The notes under the pieces are model-generated. The model made no database searches and was not told where the DNA came from. It saw only the letters and a program-made list of their open reading frames with translations. Source: an uncultured Ruminococcus sp. (lineage in GTDB: Bacteria; Bacillota; Clostridia; Oscillospirales; CAG-272). From it: 7,211 bases of DNA. The stretch is from positions 1-7,211 of the forward strand of contig CADBTH010000129.1 of the NCBI GenBank assembly GCA_902797495.1, read 5' to 3'. Of this stretch, positions 1 through 5,611 are shown piece after piece. Both the position numbers and the translations under genes were made by a program. How positions within the stretch are numbered: the first letter of the stretch is position 1; every line of letters begins with the position of its first letter.

Positions 1-489
1 ACGGACGGAAATCATTTCTGCATGATCGGTTACAGACTCGGCAATACGCTGACTGACAACGGCTCCGTTGCGCGCGGCATTTGTCAGACAGACGAGAACG
101 GCATGCTCACAGATATAATCGAGAGAACAAAGATATTCAAGACAGAGAGCGGCGCCCGTTTTGAAGAAGCGGACGGAGAGTGCGGCGAACTCGGGAACGA
201 AACTCTCGTTTCTATGAACTTCTGGGGCTTCACACCGGGACTTTTCAAAGGCGCTGCTGAAGAATTCGTAAAATTCATCTACGATGAAGGACGCGAGCCT
301 CTCAAGTCCGAATGCTATCTTCCCAACGTAGTCGGCGCTCTCAGACGCCGCTCTTACTGCGACGTCAAAGTCATTGAAACGAGCGCAAGATGGTACGGAG
401 TTACTTATCACGACGATAAGCCGGAAGTCGTTAAGAAGATCAAAGCTCTTATCGACGCAGGTGAGTATCCGAAGGGACTCTGGAAATAA
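1..489 (+). CDS. Sugar-1-phosphate nucleotidyltransferase, C-terminal part (5' end outside window)
   Basis: The frame is open from base 1, so the gene begins upstream. The 162 visible residues carry the C-terminal half of an NTP_transferase-type sugar nucleotidyltransferase as found in Clostridia: the segment NFWGFTPGLF near residues 73-82, the PLKSECYLPNVV block, and the ending RWYGVTYHDDKP with a VKKIKALIDAGEYP tail. The family makes NDP-sugars from a sugar-1-phosphate and an NTP in the cytoplasm. The N-terminal GxGxR nucleotide-binding loop is not in the window, so the nucleotide and sugar cannot be read. Because galE and galM follow, I infer a UDP-sugar pyrophosphorylase serving galactose or galactosyl-N-acetylhexosamine use. 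Reading ends at TAA 487-489, 67 bases before galE. Confidence 0.8.
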   Translation, partial: TDGNHFCMIGYRLGNTLTDNGSVARGICQTDENGMLTDIIERTKIFKTESGARFEEADGECGELGNETLVSMNFWGFTPGLFKGAAEEFVKFIYDEGREPLKSECYLPNVVGALRRRSYCDVKVIETSARWYGVTYHDDKPEVVKKIKALIDAGEYPKGLWK

Positions 490-507
490 TACGACCCTTG
501 TAATAAT

Positions 508-532
508 GCAGGCTGATATAATATCGGCCTGC
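508..532 (+). promoter_or_regulatory. 11-bp hairpin containing a TATAAT box ahead of galE
   Basis: Bases 508-518 pair with 522-532 (one G-T wobble, 3-base loop) in the 67-base gap before galE. The loop end holds TATAAT (517-522). No good -35 box sits 16-18 bases upstream, and only a weak pyrimidine run (TTCTCAT) follows the stem. It could be a weak terminator or attenuator after the nucleotidyltransferase gene, a -10 box for galE, or an mRNA processing or stability stem. The structure is clear but the function is not. Confidence 0.4.
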
Positions 533-556
533 TTCTCATAGAACTCGGAGGTATAT

Positions 557-1570
557 ATGGCAATTCTTGTTACGGGCGGCACCGGCTTTATCGGCTCTCA
601 TACGGTAGTTGAGCTCACAGGTGCGAACGAAGACCTCGTTATAGTCGACAACCTTTCAAACTCAAAGGAATGCGTTCTCGACAGACTCGAGCAGATCACC
701 GGAAAGAGACCGAAGTTTTACAAAGCCGATCTTCTCGATAAAGACGAGTGTGAAAAGATATTCAAGGAAAACGATATCGAATCCGTTATCCATTTCGCGG
801 GCTTCAAGGCGGTCGGAGAATCGGTCGCGAAGCCGATGATGTACTATCACAACAATCTCATGGGAACTCTGAATCTCTGCGAGCTGATGTCGAAGTACGG
901 AGCTAAAAAGATTGTTTTCAGTTCTTCCGCGACAGTTTACGGACTTCCCAAGTCCGTTCCGATAAGCGAGGACTTTCCGCTCTCTACAACGAATCCTTAC
1001 GGCGAGACCAAGCTGATGATCGAACGCATTCTAGCCGATATATGCGTATCGGACCCGGAATGGAGCGTCGCGATCCTCAGATACTTCAATCCGATCGGCG
1101 CTCATCCGTCGGGGCTTATCGGCGAAGACCCGAGAGGCATTCCGAACAATCTTCTTCCTTACGTATCCAAAGTCGCTGCGGGCAAGCTCGAATGTCTTTC
1201 CGTTTTCGGCAACGATTACGACACTCCGGACGGAACGGGCGTCCGCGACTACATCCACGTCGTCGACCTTGCGAAGGCGCATCTGTGCGCTCTTAAATAT
1301 GCCCGTGAGCACAAAGGTATTGACTACTTCAACGTAGGTACCGGTACCGGATATTCGGTTCTTGAAATTGTTAAAGCGTATGAAGAAGCCTCGGGCAAGA
1401 AAGTGAATTACAAAATAGCTCCTCGCCGCCCCGGCGACATCGGTGAGTGCTACGCAAATCCCGAAAAAGCTTATAAAATGCTCGGCTGGAAAGCAGAGAA
1501 GAACATCAAGGATATGTGCGTCGACCTCGCAAGATGGCAGGAAATGAATCCCGACGGGTACACAGACTAA
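557..1570 (+). CDS. galE: UDP-glucose 4-epimerase
   Basis: This is a full-length extended short-chain dehydrogenase/reductase of 337 aa, the usual size for GalE, which interconverts UDP-galactose and UDP-glucose using bound NAD in the cytoplasm. The Rossmann nucleotide loop TGGTGFIGSH is at residues 6-15. The catalytic pieces are SSSATVYG (122-129, Ser124) and YxxxK (Tyr148, Lys152). The GalE signatures RYFNPIGAHPSG (175-186), GVRDYIHVVDLA (228-239) and PRRPGD (289-294) are all present. The start is fixed by GGAGGT at 547-552, four bases before ATG 557. It sits 67 bases after the nucleotidyltransferase and 12 bases before galM, so one transcript is likely. The known alternative in the family is activity on UDP-GlcNAc/UDP-GalNAc as well; the sequence alone does not decide that. 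Confidence 0.97.
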   Translation: MAILVTGGTGFIGSHTVVELTGANEDLVIVDNLSNSKECVLDRLEQITGKRPKFYKADLLDKDECEKIFKENDIESVIHFAGFKAVGESVAKPMMYYHNNLMGTLNLCELMSKYGAKKIVFSSSATVYGLPKSVPISEDFPLSTTNPYGETKLMIERILADICVSDPEWSVAILRYFNPIGAHPSGLIGEDPRGIPNNLLPYVSKVAAGKLECLSVFGNDYDTPDGTGVRDYIHVVDLAKAHLCALKYAREHKGIDYFNVGTGTGYSVLEIVKAYEEASGKKVNYKIAPRRPGDIGECYANPEKAYKMLGWKAEKNIKDMCVDLARWQEMNPDGYTD

Positions 1571-1582
1571 GGAGATATTATT

Positions 1583-2632
1583 ATGATAGAAAAGAAATCT
1601 TTCGGTCACGCTCCCGACGGCAGGGAAGTATTCGTGTATACGCTCTCGAACGGCAGTCACGTAAAAGCCGTTATCAGCGATTTCGGCGGTACGGTAGTAA
1701 AGCTCCTCGTTAACGACAGGGAAGGCAGGGAAGTCGACGTCGTATGCGGCTTCGATTCAGTCGACGGTTATCTGAACGCGGGAGGATACCAGGGCGCTAT
1801 AATCGGCAGAGTCTGCAACAGAATACATAACTGCCGCTACACGCTGAACGGCGTGGAATACAAGCTGTTTGCAAACGACGGGAACAATTCCGCTCACGGC
1901 GGAAAGATCGGCTTCAACAAGCGCATCTGGGACGTGGTTTCGTGTGACGACGGCGAAGAGCCGACGATCGTTCTGAAGTACGTCAGCCCCGACATGGAAG
2001 AAAATTATCCCGGAACTCTCACGACCACGGTCACATATAAGCTCGTAAAAGAGGGAGGTCTTTCGATCAGATACGAAGCCGTAACGGACAAAGATACTAT
2101 CGTCAACCTCACGAATCATTCGTACTTCAACCTTGCCGGATGCGGAGTCGGAACTATCAAAGACCAGGTGATGTGGATAGACGCTGATAAGATCAACGAG
2201 CAGGACTATGAGCTTATCCCGACCGGAAACTTTATAAACGTCAAGGGCACGGCTTACGACTTCAACACGCCGAAGCCGATAGGACGCGATTTCGACTCAG
2301 AGCCGTCAATGGATATCCAGCACGGCGGTTACGACAACAACTATATCGTCAACAACTACGACGGTACGGTTAAGCTCATCGCGACTCTTGAAAACCCCGC
2401 AAACGGTATCAAAATGAGCGTTCTCACGAATCAGCCCTGCGTTCAGATCTATACGTCGAATATGATCGACGAGAACGACCTTCCGTTCAAAGGCGGTATG
2501 CCTCAGAGAAAGAACTGCGCGGTCTGCTTCGAGACTCAGCATATGCCCGATTCGATAAACCACCCCAATTTCACGAACACGGTTTTGAAGCCCGGGGAAA
2601 AGTACGACTTTACAACGGTTTATAAGTTTTAA
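1583..2632 (+). CDS. galM: Aldose 1-epimerase (galactose mutarotase)
   Basis: This 349-aa protein has family-typical length. GalM interconverts alpha and beta anomers of galactose and glucose so that the sugar can enter the Leloir pathway. Residues expected from the lactococcal enzyme are in place: Arg80 in GRVCNRI, His105 in NNSAHGG, His179 (general acid) in NLTNHSYFNL, Asp251 in GGYDNNYI, and Glu317 (general base) in CFETQHMPDS. No signal peptide is visible, so it is cytoplasmic. AAGGAG (1569-1574) overlaps the galE stop and lies 8 bases before ATG 1583. The 12-base spacing points to co-transcription and possible translational coupling with galE. Confidence 0.96.
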   Translation: MIEKKSFGHAPDGREVFVYTLSNGSHVKAVISDFGGTVVKLLVNDREGREVDVVCGFDSVDGYLNAGGYQGAIIGRVCNRIHNCRYTLNGVEYKLFANDGNNSAHGGKIGFNKRIWDVVSCDDGEEPTIVLKYVSPDMEENYPGTLTTTVTYKLVKEGGLSIRYEAVTDKDTIVNLTNHSYFNLAGCGVGTIKDQVMWIDADKINEQDYELIPTGNFINVKGTAYDFNTPKPIGRDFDSEPSMDIQHGGYDNNYIVNNYDGTVKLIATLENPANGIKMSVLTNQPCVQIYTSNMIDENDLPFKGGMPQRKNCAVCFETQHMPDSINHPNFTNTVLKPGEKYDFTTVYKF

Positions 2633-2644
2633 GTATACTGTGTT

Positions 2645-3049
2645 ATGAGAAAGATATCAAATATTATCTTGCTGATACTGCACACGGCTTTCTACGTCGT
2701 CGCATTCATACTTGCGGCAAACGTTCTGAAGCTTGACGGGTCAAAGCTGGTTATCGATAATTACGCTGTATTTTCTAAAAACCAGTATATAGATTCATTA
2801 TCAACCATAAGGATGATAATCGGTATAACGCTTACCGTTCTGTATTTCTTTTTCTCGTTCATCGGGCAGAGCATAACGAAGAGCAAACTGGTTTACACTA
2901 TGTGCGTGATAGCGGTTATATTACCAATATCGATCGCTGTATCTTCAGGTACGTATTTTATCGTATCCGTTGCGGCGTACGTTACCGAGATTTTCTCTCT
3001 CATAAATATAATTATATACGAAAAACGGCAAATAAATAAATCATTTTAA
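2645..3049 (+). CDS. Small four-helix membrane protein, unknown function
   Basis: This 134-aa hydrophobic protein has apparent transmembrane segments near residues 6-27, 55-74, 82-99 and 102-125, and ends with a charged tail (EKRQINKSF). I do not recognise a family. It starts 12 bases after the galM stop and ends just before the operon terminator, so it is probably the last gene of the galactose operon. No clear ribosome binding site precedes ATG 2645, which suggests coupling to galM termination or weak expression. Base composition is visibly more A/T-rich than in galE and galM, as membrane proteins often are, though more recent arrival is possible. A sugar-related role would be guilt by association only. 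Confidence 0.65.
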   Translation: MRKISNIILLILHTAFYVVAFILAANVLKLDGSKLVIDNYAVFSKNQYIDSLSTIRMIIGITLTVLYFFFSFIGQSITKSKLVYTMCVIAVILPISIAVSSGTYFIVSVAAYVTEIFSLINIIIYEKRQINKSF

Positions 3050-3054
3050 GCAGT

Positions 3055-3084
3055 AAAAAAGGCGAGCGGTGCGCTCGCCTTTTT
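3055..3084. terminator. Bidirectional intrinsic terminator
   Basis: An 8-bp GC stem (3061-3068 with 3072-3079, loop GTG) is flanked by an A-run (3055-3060) and a T-run (3080-3084). The T-run follows the stem on both strands. It therefore ends both the plus-strand sugar operon, whose last stop is at 3047-3049, and the convergent minus-strand flavodoxin-like gene, whose stop is at 3095-3097. Confidence 0.93.
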
Positions 3085-3094
3085 GCGTTTTGAA

Positions 3095-3559
3095 TTACTC
3101 AGCTTTATTTTCGGCTTTTTCTTCAGCCTTATAGAACGTCTTGTTGATGATACCTTCGACCCATTTAACGATCTCGGTACGTTCTTCGAGAGAGATCTTC
3201 TTACCTGCGAAGAAACCGCCGCCGTCAATAGTATAAACGTCGTCGATCACGTTCGTTCCGGCTTCCTTCAGAGTCTCTCTGATCTGGTTTACGCCGCTCG
3301 AATTGGGATCGCCTTCAACAACGAGAACCGTATTCAGCGCGCGCTCTTTTGTGAGCTCGCCGCAGAATCTTCTGAGCTTATCGTCAGGCTCGCCTTTGAT
3401 GGACATAACGATAACGACAAGTTTCTCCTTGTCACACGGGAATGCGGGCGGAGCTGCGTCTACCTGGCACTTGAAAGCCTCGGCTATTGCCGTCGCAAAC
3501 GTAACGACTCTTTTCTTTTTTCCCGCAGAGTGTATAACTCTCATTTTAACAGTCTGCAT
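3095..3559 (-). CDS. Flavodoxin-like protein with degenerate FMN loop
   Basis: This 154-aa protein has a flavodoxin-like alternating pattern: strand KMRVIH (5-10), helix VVTFATAIAEAF (18-29), strand LVVIVMSI (47-54), strand ALNTVLVV (74-81), and the motif GGGFFAGKKIS (113-123) followed by helix EERTEIVKWVEGI. The second half resembles Clostridial flavodoxin-family proteins. The phosphate-binding loop, normally S/T-x-T-G-x-T after strand 1, reads HSAGKKKR, so FMN binding is doubtful. The C-terminus is a Lys/Glu/Ala tail (KAEEKAENKAE). GGAGG at 3567-3571 lies 7 bases before the ATG (complement of 3557-3559). It lies 85 bases downstream of the ECF S-component gene and ends at the bidirectional terminator. 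It could instead be a fold relative with no cofactor. Confidence 0.7.
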   Translation of the reverse strand: MQTVKMRVIHSAGKKKRVVTFATAIAEAFKCQVDAAPPAFPCDKEKLVVIVMSIKGEPDDKLRRFCGELTKERALNTVLVVEGDPNSSGVNQIRETLKEAGTNVIDDVYTIDGGGFFAGKKISLEERTEIVKWVEGIINKTFYKAEEKAENKAE

Positions 3560-3644
3560 ATTATTTCCTCCGAAATGTATTTTTTTAAATCAATTAATAT
3601 TAATATACCACAAATATTTTAAAAATGGAAGAGAAATAATAAAA
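3560..3644 (-). promoter_or_regulatory. AT-rich gap upstream of the flavodoxin-like gene
   Basis: This 85-base, strongly A/T-rich spacer holds the GGAGG site of the downstream gene and a small palindrome (ATTAATATTAAT, about 3595-3606). A possible -10 (TATATT) is present on the minus strand, but I see no convincing -35 and no GC stem followed by T-run. The flavodoxin-like gene may have its own weak promoter or be read through from the S-component gene. Confidence 0.3.
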
Positions 3645-4259
3645 TTATTTGTTTTTCCTGAAATAATTCTTACCCATATCTGTCAGTTTGACGATAACGG
3701 GAGCGAGAACGACGTTGAGAACGAGCTCGAATACGAAATTAAGTCCTATGAAGGCGGTTATTACGAAAATGAGGGGATTTGCTATTTTTTCCTCGCTGAA
3801 ATTCTGAAGGTAAGGTCTGAATACCGTCAGGCAGCCGATAAGGAAGAGGCCGGTATTGACGACGGGACAAACGATAGCCGACAGTAATACCGCGGGATAC
3901 TTATGCCATTTTAAAAGTGCTTTGTAAACGAGACCGGAACAGAGACCCGCCGCGGTTCCTTTTATAAGAACGAGGCAGATCGTACCGGCCGGACTCAATG
4001 CGTAGAACGCCGCTGCGTCGCCGGACAGAAGAACTACCGCGCCGAAAACGAGACCGAGCCACGCTCCTGCGAGAGGTCCGCAGAGAATAGCTCCGATAAC
4101 AATCGGAACAAGAACGAGCGAGACCGAAAAAGGTCCGAACTTAATGACCGCACCGATAAGCTGAAGCACTATAACGATCGCAGTCAGTACGGCAACCTGA
4201 GTCAGCTTCAACAGTTTTGCGTGGTTGGAATTGTGTGTGTCAGCGTATTTGTTTGTCAT
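3645..4259 (-). CDS. ECF transporter S component, probably pantothenate (PanT-like)
   Basis: This 204-aa membrane protein has about six hydrophobic segments (near residues 17-37, 45-59, 62-80, 90-111, 121-145 and 163-192) and a positively charged end (FRKNK). That is the size and layout of substrate-binding S components of energy-coupling-factor vitamin transporters, which plug into a shared EcfA/A'/T module encoded elsewhere. The N-terminal helix contains AVLTA (Ala23-x3-Ala27), like the AxxxA contact motif of S components. The frame stays open upstream to 4364, but GGAGGT (4264-4269) sits four bases before ATG 4259, and the extension would cross the promoter region, so I use 4259. Its substrate is inferred from coaX, which lies upstream and shares its promoter palindrome. 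Riboflavin or another vitamin is the alternative. Confidence 0.82.
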   Translation of the reverse strand: MTNKYADTHNSNHAKLLKLTQVAVLTAIVIVLQLIGAVIKFGPFSVSLVLVPIVIGAILCGPLAGAWLGLVFGAVVLLSGDAAAFYALSPAGTICLVLIKGTAAGLCSGLVYKALLKWHKYPAVLLSAIVCPVVNTGLFLIGCLTVFRPYLQNFSEEKIANPLIFVITAFIGLNFVFELVLNVVLAPVIVKLTDMGKNYFRKNK

Positions 4260-4349
4260 GATGACCTCCCGGGGCTTGAACCCGATACTGCCTTCCGCGG
4301 AAAGGCCGCGGTAAAGCGTATGCATTGAAATGTATGAAAAGAAGAAAAC
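4260..4349 (-). promoter_or_regulatory. 5' leader of the S-component gene with two GC hairpins
   Basis: About 90 bases separate the predicted -10 box from the start codon. The leader contains CCGCGG repeated around a 5-base loop (4295-4300 with 4306-4311) and a CGGG/CCCG stem (4270-4273 with 4281-4284) that abuts the ribosome binding site (4264-4269). A pyrimidine-rich piece of the first hairpin could also pair, with wobbles, to the GGGAGG site. This could allow translational control, but I recognise no known riboswitch. Confidence 0.3.
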
Positions 4350-4354
4350 ACGGC

Positions 4355-4395
4355 AATTATACAAAATATTGTTGATTAAAAAGTTTTGTATAATT
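4355..4395 (-). promoter_or_regulatory. Promoter and 12-bp inverted repeat upstream of the S-component gene
   Basis: The arms AATTATACAAAA (4355-4366) and TTTTGTATAATT (4384-4395) are perfect complements 17 bases apart. Read on the minus strand, the arm nearer the gene contains TATAAT (4356-4361), a consensus -10 box; the -35 region is poor. The far arm ends on the last base of the coaX stop codon. The same arms occur at the coaX promoter, so this is likely an operator as well as a promoter. Confidence 0.6.
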
Positions 4396-5174
4396 CAGGA
4401 TCTTCTTCTGTTCAGTCGATAGAGAAGTGCTCCTCCTTTAAGCGTAAGATCGGGGTCGCAGATAAATGAATAATTGCAGAAAGGCGTTATAATATCGGCG
4501 TTTTCGCCTGTAATAATAAGAGAGGGCTTGTCCGCGTCAGCCTCTTTCAGTTCATCGCATATCTTGGAAATAATGCCGTCGATCATCGCCGCATGGCCGT
4601 AAATCACGCCGCTTTGAATACTTTCCGTAGAATTTTGTCCAATTAGCTTTCTCGGGGCCTGAACGGTCTCCTCCGAGAGCTTCGCAGCCGAAAGAGCAAG
4701 AGCGTCAATACAGATCTTCAGTCCGGGATGTATCAGAGTACCGATAACGTCTCCCGATCGGTCTACAACGGTGAAGGTCGTAGCGGTACCCGCGTCGACG
4801 ATTATCTGCGGATATCCTGAAACTTGTCTTGACGCGGCGACGTTCGATACGATATCCGCACCGAGCTCGGACGCGTCGTATATCTTGATCTTAAAACCGG
4901 TTTTCGTTCCGGACGCTATTAAGAAGGGTTTGGTACCGGAGATCTTTTCGGCAGCTTCAAACAGTGGTTTTGTGAGCGAAGGTACTACGGAACAGATAAC
5001 GACCGCGTCGATATTCGATATGTATTCCGAAATGAATCCATCTATCAGGAGACCGTATTCGTCGGAACTGCGGCGAAAAGCAGATGAGATCGAGAACTTG
5101 GACAGGATATTATCGTCCTCGTCGAAAAGGGCCGTCTTTATATAAGTATTGCCGATATCTATGGATAATAGCAT
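4395..5174 (-). CDS. coaX: Type III pantothenate kinase
   Basis: This 259-aa protein is typical CoaX length. CoaX phosphorylates pantothenate with ATP, the first step of coenzyme A synthesis, and is not feedback-inhibited by CoA. Motifs of the acetate/sugar kinase fold are present: DIGNTYIKTALF (6-17, Asp6), GADIVSN (105-111, with the expected catalytic Asp107), DAGTATTF (127-134), IHPGLKICIDAL (148-159) and ITGENAD (221-227). The frame is open upstream to 5387, but that part crosses the promoter palindrome and GC-rich spacer. AGGGGGT (5179-5185) lies five bases before ATG 5174 and fixes the start. The downstream neighbour is the likely pantothenate permease subunit, giving uptake plus phosphorylation. 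The GADIVSN block has Ile where many CoaX proteins have Arg. Confidence 0.93.
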   Translation of the reverse strand: MLLSIDIGNTYIKTALFDEDDNILSKFSISSAFRRSSDEYGLLIDGFISEYISNIDAVVICSVVPSLTKPLFEAAEKISGTKPFLIASGTKTGFKIKIYDASELGADIVSNVAASRQVSGYPQIIVDAGTATTFTVVDRSGDVIGTLIHPGLKICIDALALSAAKLSEETVQAPRKLIGQNSTESIQSGVIYGHAAMIDGIISKICDELKEADADKPSLIITGENADIITPFCNYSFICDPDLTLKGGALLYRLNRRRS

Positions 5175-5195
5175 ATTTACCCCCTTTTTAGTTCC

Positions 5196-5231
5196 CCCAA
5201 TTATACAAAATTTGCATTTTGTATAATTGGG
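5196..5231 (-). promoter_or_regulatory. 16-bp perfect palindrome and promoter of coaX
   Basis: Bases 5196-5211 pair perfectly with 5216-5231 around the 4-base loop TTGC. On the minus strand the gene-proximal arm contains TATAAT, about 25-30 bases before the coaX ribosome binding site. It shares the arms AATTATACAAAA and TTTTGTATAATT with the element at 4355-4395. An AT-rich stem overlapping a -10 box fits a repressor operator better than a terminator, since no T-run follows. No strong -35 is visible. Confidence 0.6.
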
Positions 5232-5456
5232 TGTATTAAAATAAATAAAAGCCTTGCGCGCGCCGCTGGGGGCTCTGCCCCGTTGGTCGTTCGTATACAA
5301 GAATCCTTTCGTATAGTTTTTGGTTTCTTTTCGCTTGTGAGGCTCTGCCGCCGTGCGCGGCGGCAATCCGCCCGTGTCCGCGCGCACTTGTGCGCTGCGG
5401 CCGCGGTGCGGCTGAGCTGGGTCTCGGGTTGGTCGATCTTGCGCGAGCTCTGATAT
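5232..5456. repeat. GC-rich gene-free block of short palindromes and direct repeats
   Basis: No credible gene lies here. Inverted repeats include 5269-5273 with 5277-5281, 5346-5353 with 5358-5365, and GCGCAC with GTGCGC (5382-5395). GGCTCTGCC occurs at 5271-5279 and 5341-5349, and TTCGTATA at 5290-5297 and 5308-5315. The block has the look of a dispersed extragenic palindromic repeat of Clostridia, or of arm sites near an integrase attachment site. One open frame here encodes a low-complexity Arg/Ala/Pro-rich product and is judged spurious. Confidence 0.4.
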
Positions 5457-5491
5457 AAAAAGCGGGCGCTCTTATATAAGCGCCCGCTTTT
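5457..5491 (-). terminator. Intrinsic terminator of the small RNA / recombinase transcript
   Basis: A 13-bp stem (5458-5470 with 5479-5491, 8-base loop) with a GC core is followed on the minus strand by TTTTTATAT. It would end the small RNA and also any read-through from the recombinase gene. On the plus strand the stem is also followed by a short T-run. Confidence 0.88.
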
Positions 5492-5576
5492 CCCAAGCTG
5501 CCCGATGCACGGAACGGGACCCCGTAAGCATCATGGGAATGAGCAGCCTTGTAAACGTCACCCGTTTACCCAGCGT
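5457..5576 (-). ncRNA. Candidate structured small RNA, about 120 nt, family unknown
   Basis: On the minus strand a strong promoter (5581-5609) is followed by a compact GC-rich transcript ending at an intrinsic terminator (5457-5491). Hairpin 1 pairs 5563-5569 with 5551-5557 (7 bp, 5-base loop). Hairpin 2 is layered: 5541-5547 with 5497-5503 (7 bp, one wobble), 5528-5532 with 5504-5508, and 5522-5525 with 5509-5512. The bulge between its first two stems contains UUCCCA (5534-5539), perfectly complementary to UGGGAA (5490-5495) just after the hairpin, so a pseudoknot is possible. No protein start with a binding site is evident. It does not match 6S, SRP, tmRNA or common riboswitch signatures I know. 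It could be a leader/attenuator rather than a free RNA, but the next gene (coaX) begins about 280 bases further on and has its own promoter. Confidence 0.55.
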
Positions 5577-5580
5577 TTTT

Positions 5581-5609
5581 ACTATACCACATTTTTAGAA
5601 GAAAGTCAA
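5581..5609 (-). promoter_or_regulatory. Sigma-A type promoter for the small RNA
   Basis: On the minus strand, TTGACT (5604-5609) and TATAGT (5581-5586) are separated by exactly 17 bases. These are the best -35/-10 pair in the window. Initiation is expected near 5575-5576. The -35 box begins two bases after the recombinase stop codon. Confidence 0.82.
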
Positions 5610-5611
5610 CA

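Noticed and set aside
1031..1660. 209-aa open frame antisense to galE
   Set aside because: It is a shadow of galE and galM codon structure, with no family resemblance and no binding site.
3303..3887. 194-aa plus-strand open frame across two minus-strand genes
   Set aside because: It is antisense to the flavodoxin-like and S-component genes, which have clear protein features and ribosome binding sites.
4260..4364. 35-residue N-terminal extension of the S component
   Set aside because: It lacks a good ribosome binding site, would begin at the -10 region, and the GGAGGT site fits ATG 4259.
4355..5231. coaX as cargo of a small transposon with these repeats as terminal inverted repeats
   Set aside because: Each end carries a complete inverted repeat centred on a -10 box, there is no transposase, and no target duplication was seen; paired promoters explain it better.
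5175..5387. N-terminal extension of coaX in frame
   Set aside because: It crosses the promoter palindrome and GC-rich spacer, has no CoaX similarity, and the AGGGGGT site fits ATG 5174.
5236..5496. 86-aa Arg/Ala/Pro-rich open frame, minus strand
   Set aside because: Low-complexity composition caused by GC-rich palindromes; it begins in the terminator stem and has no ribosome binding site.
5457..5580. Known RNA identities (6S, SRP RNA, tmRNA, common riboswitches) for the small RNA
   Set aside because: Two separate hairpins plus terminator do not resemble the single long 6S hairpin, and the SRP GGAAGCAGC-type apical core and tmRNA tRNA-like ends are absent; no aptamer signature recognised.
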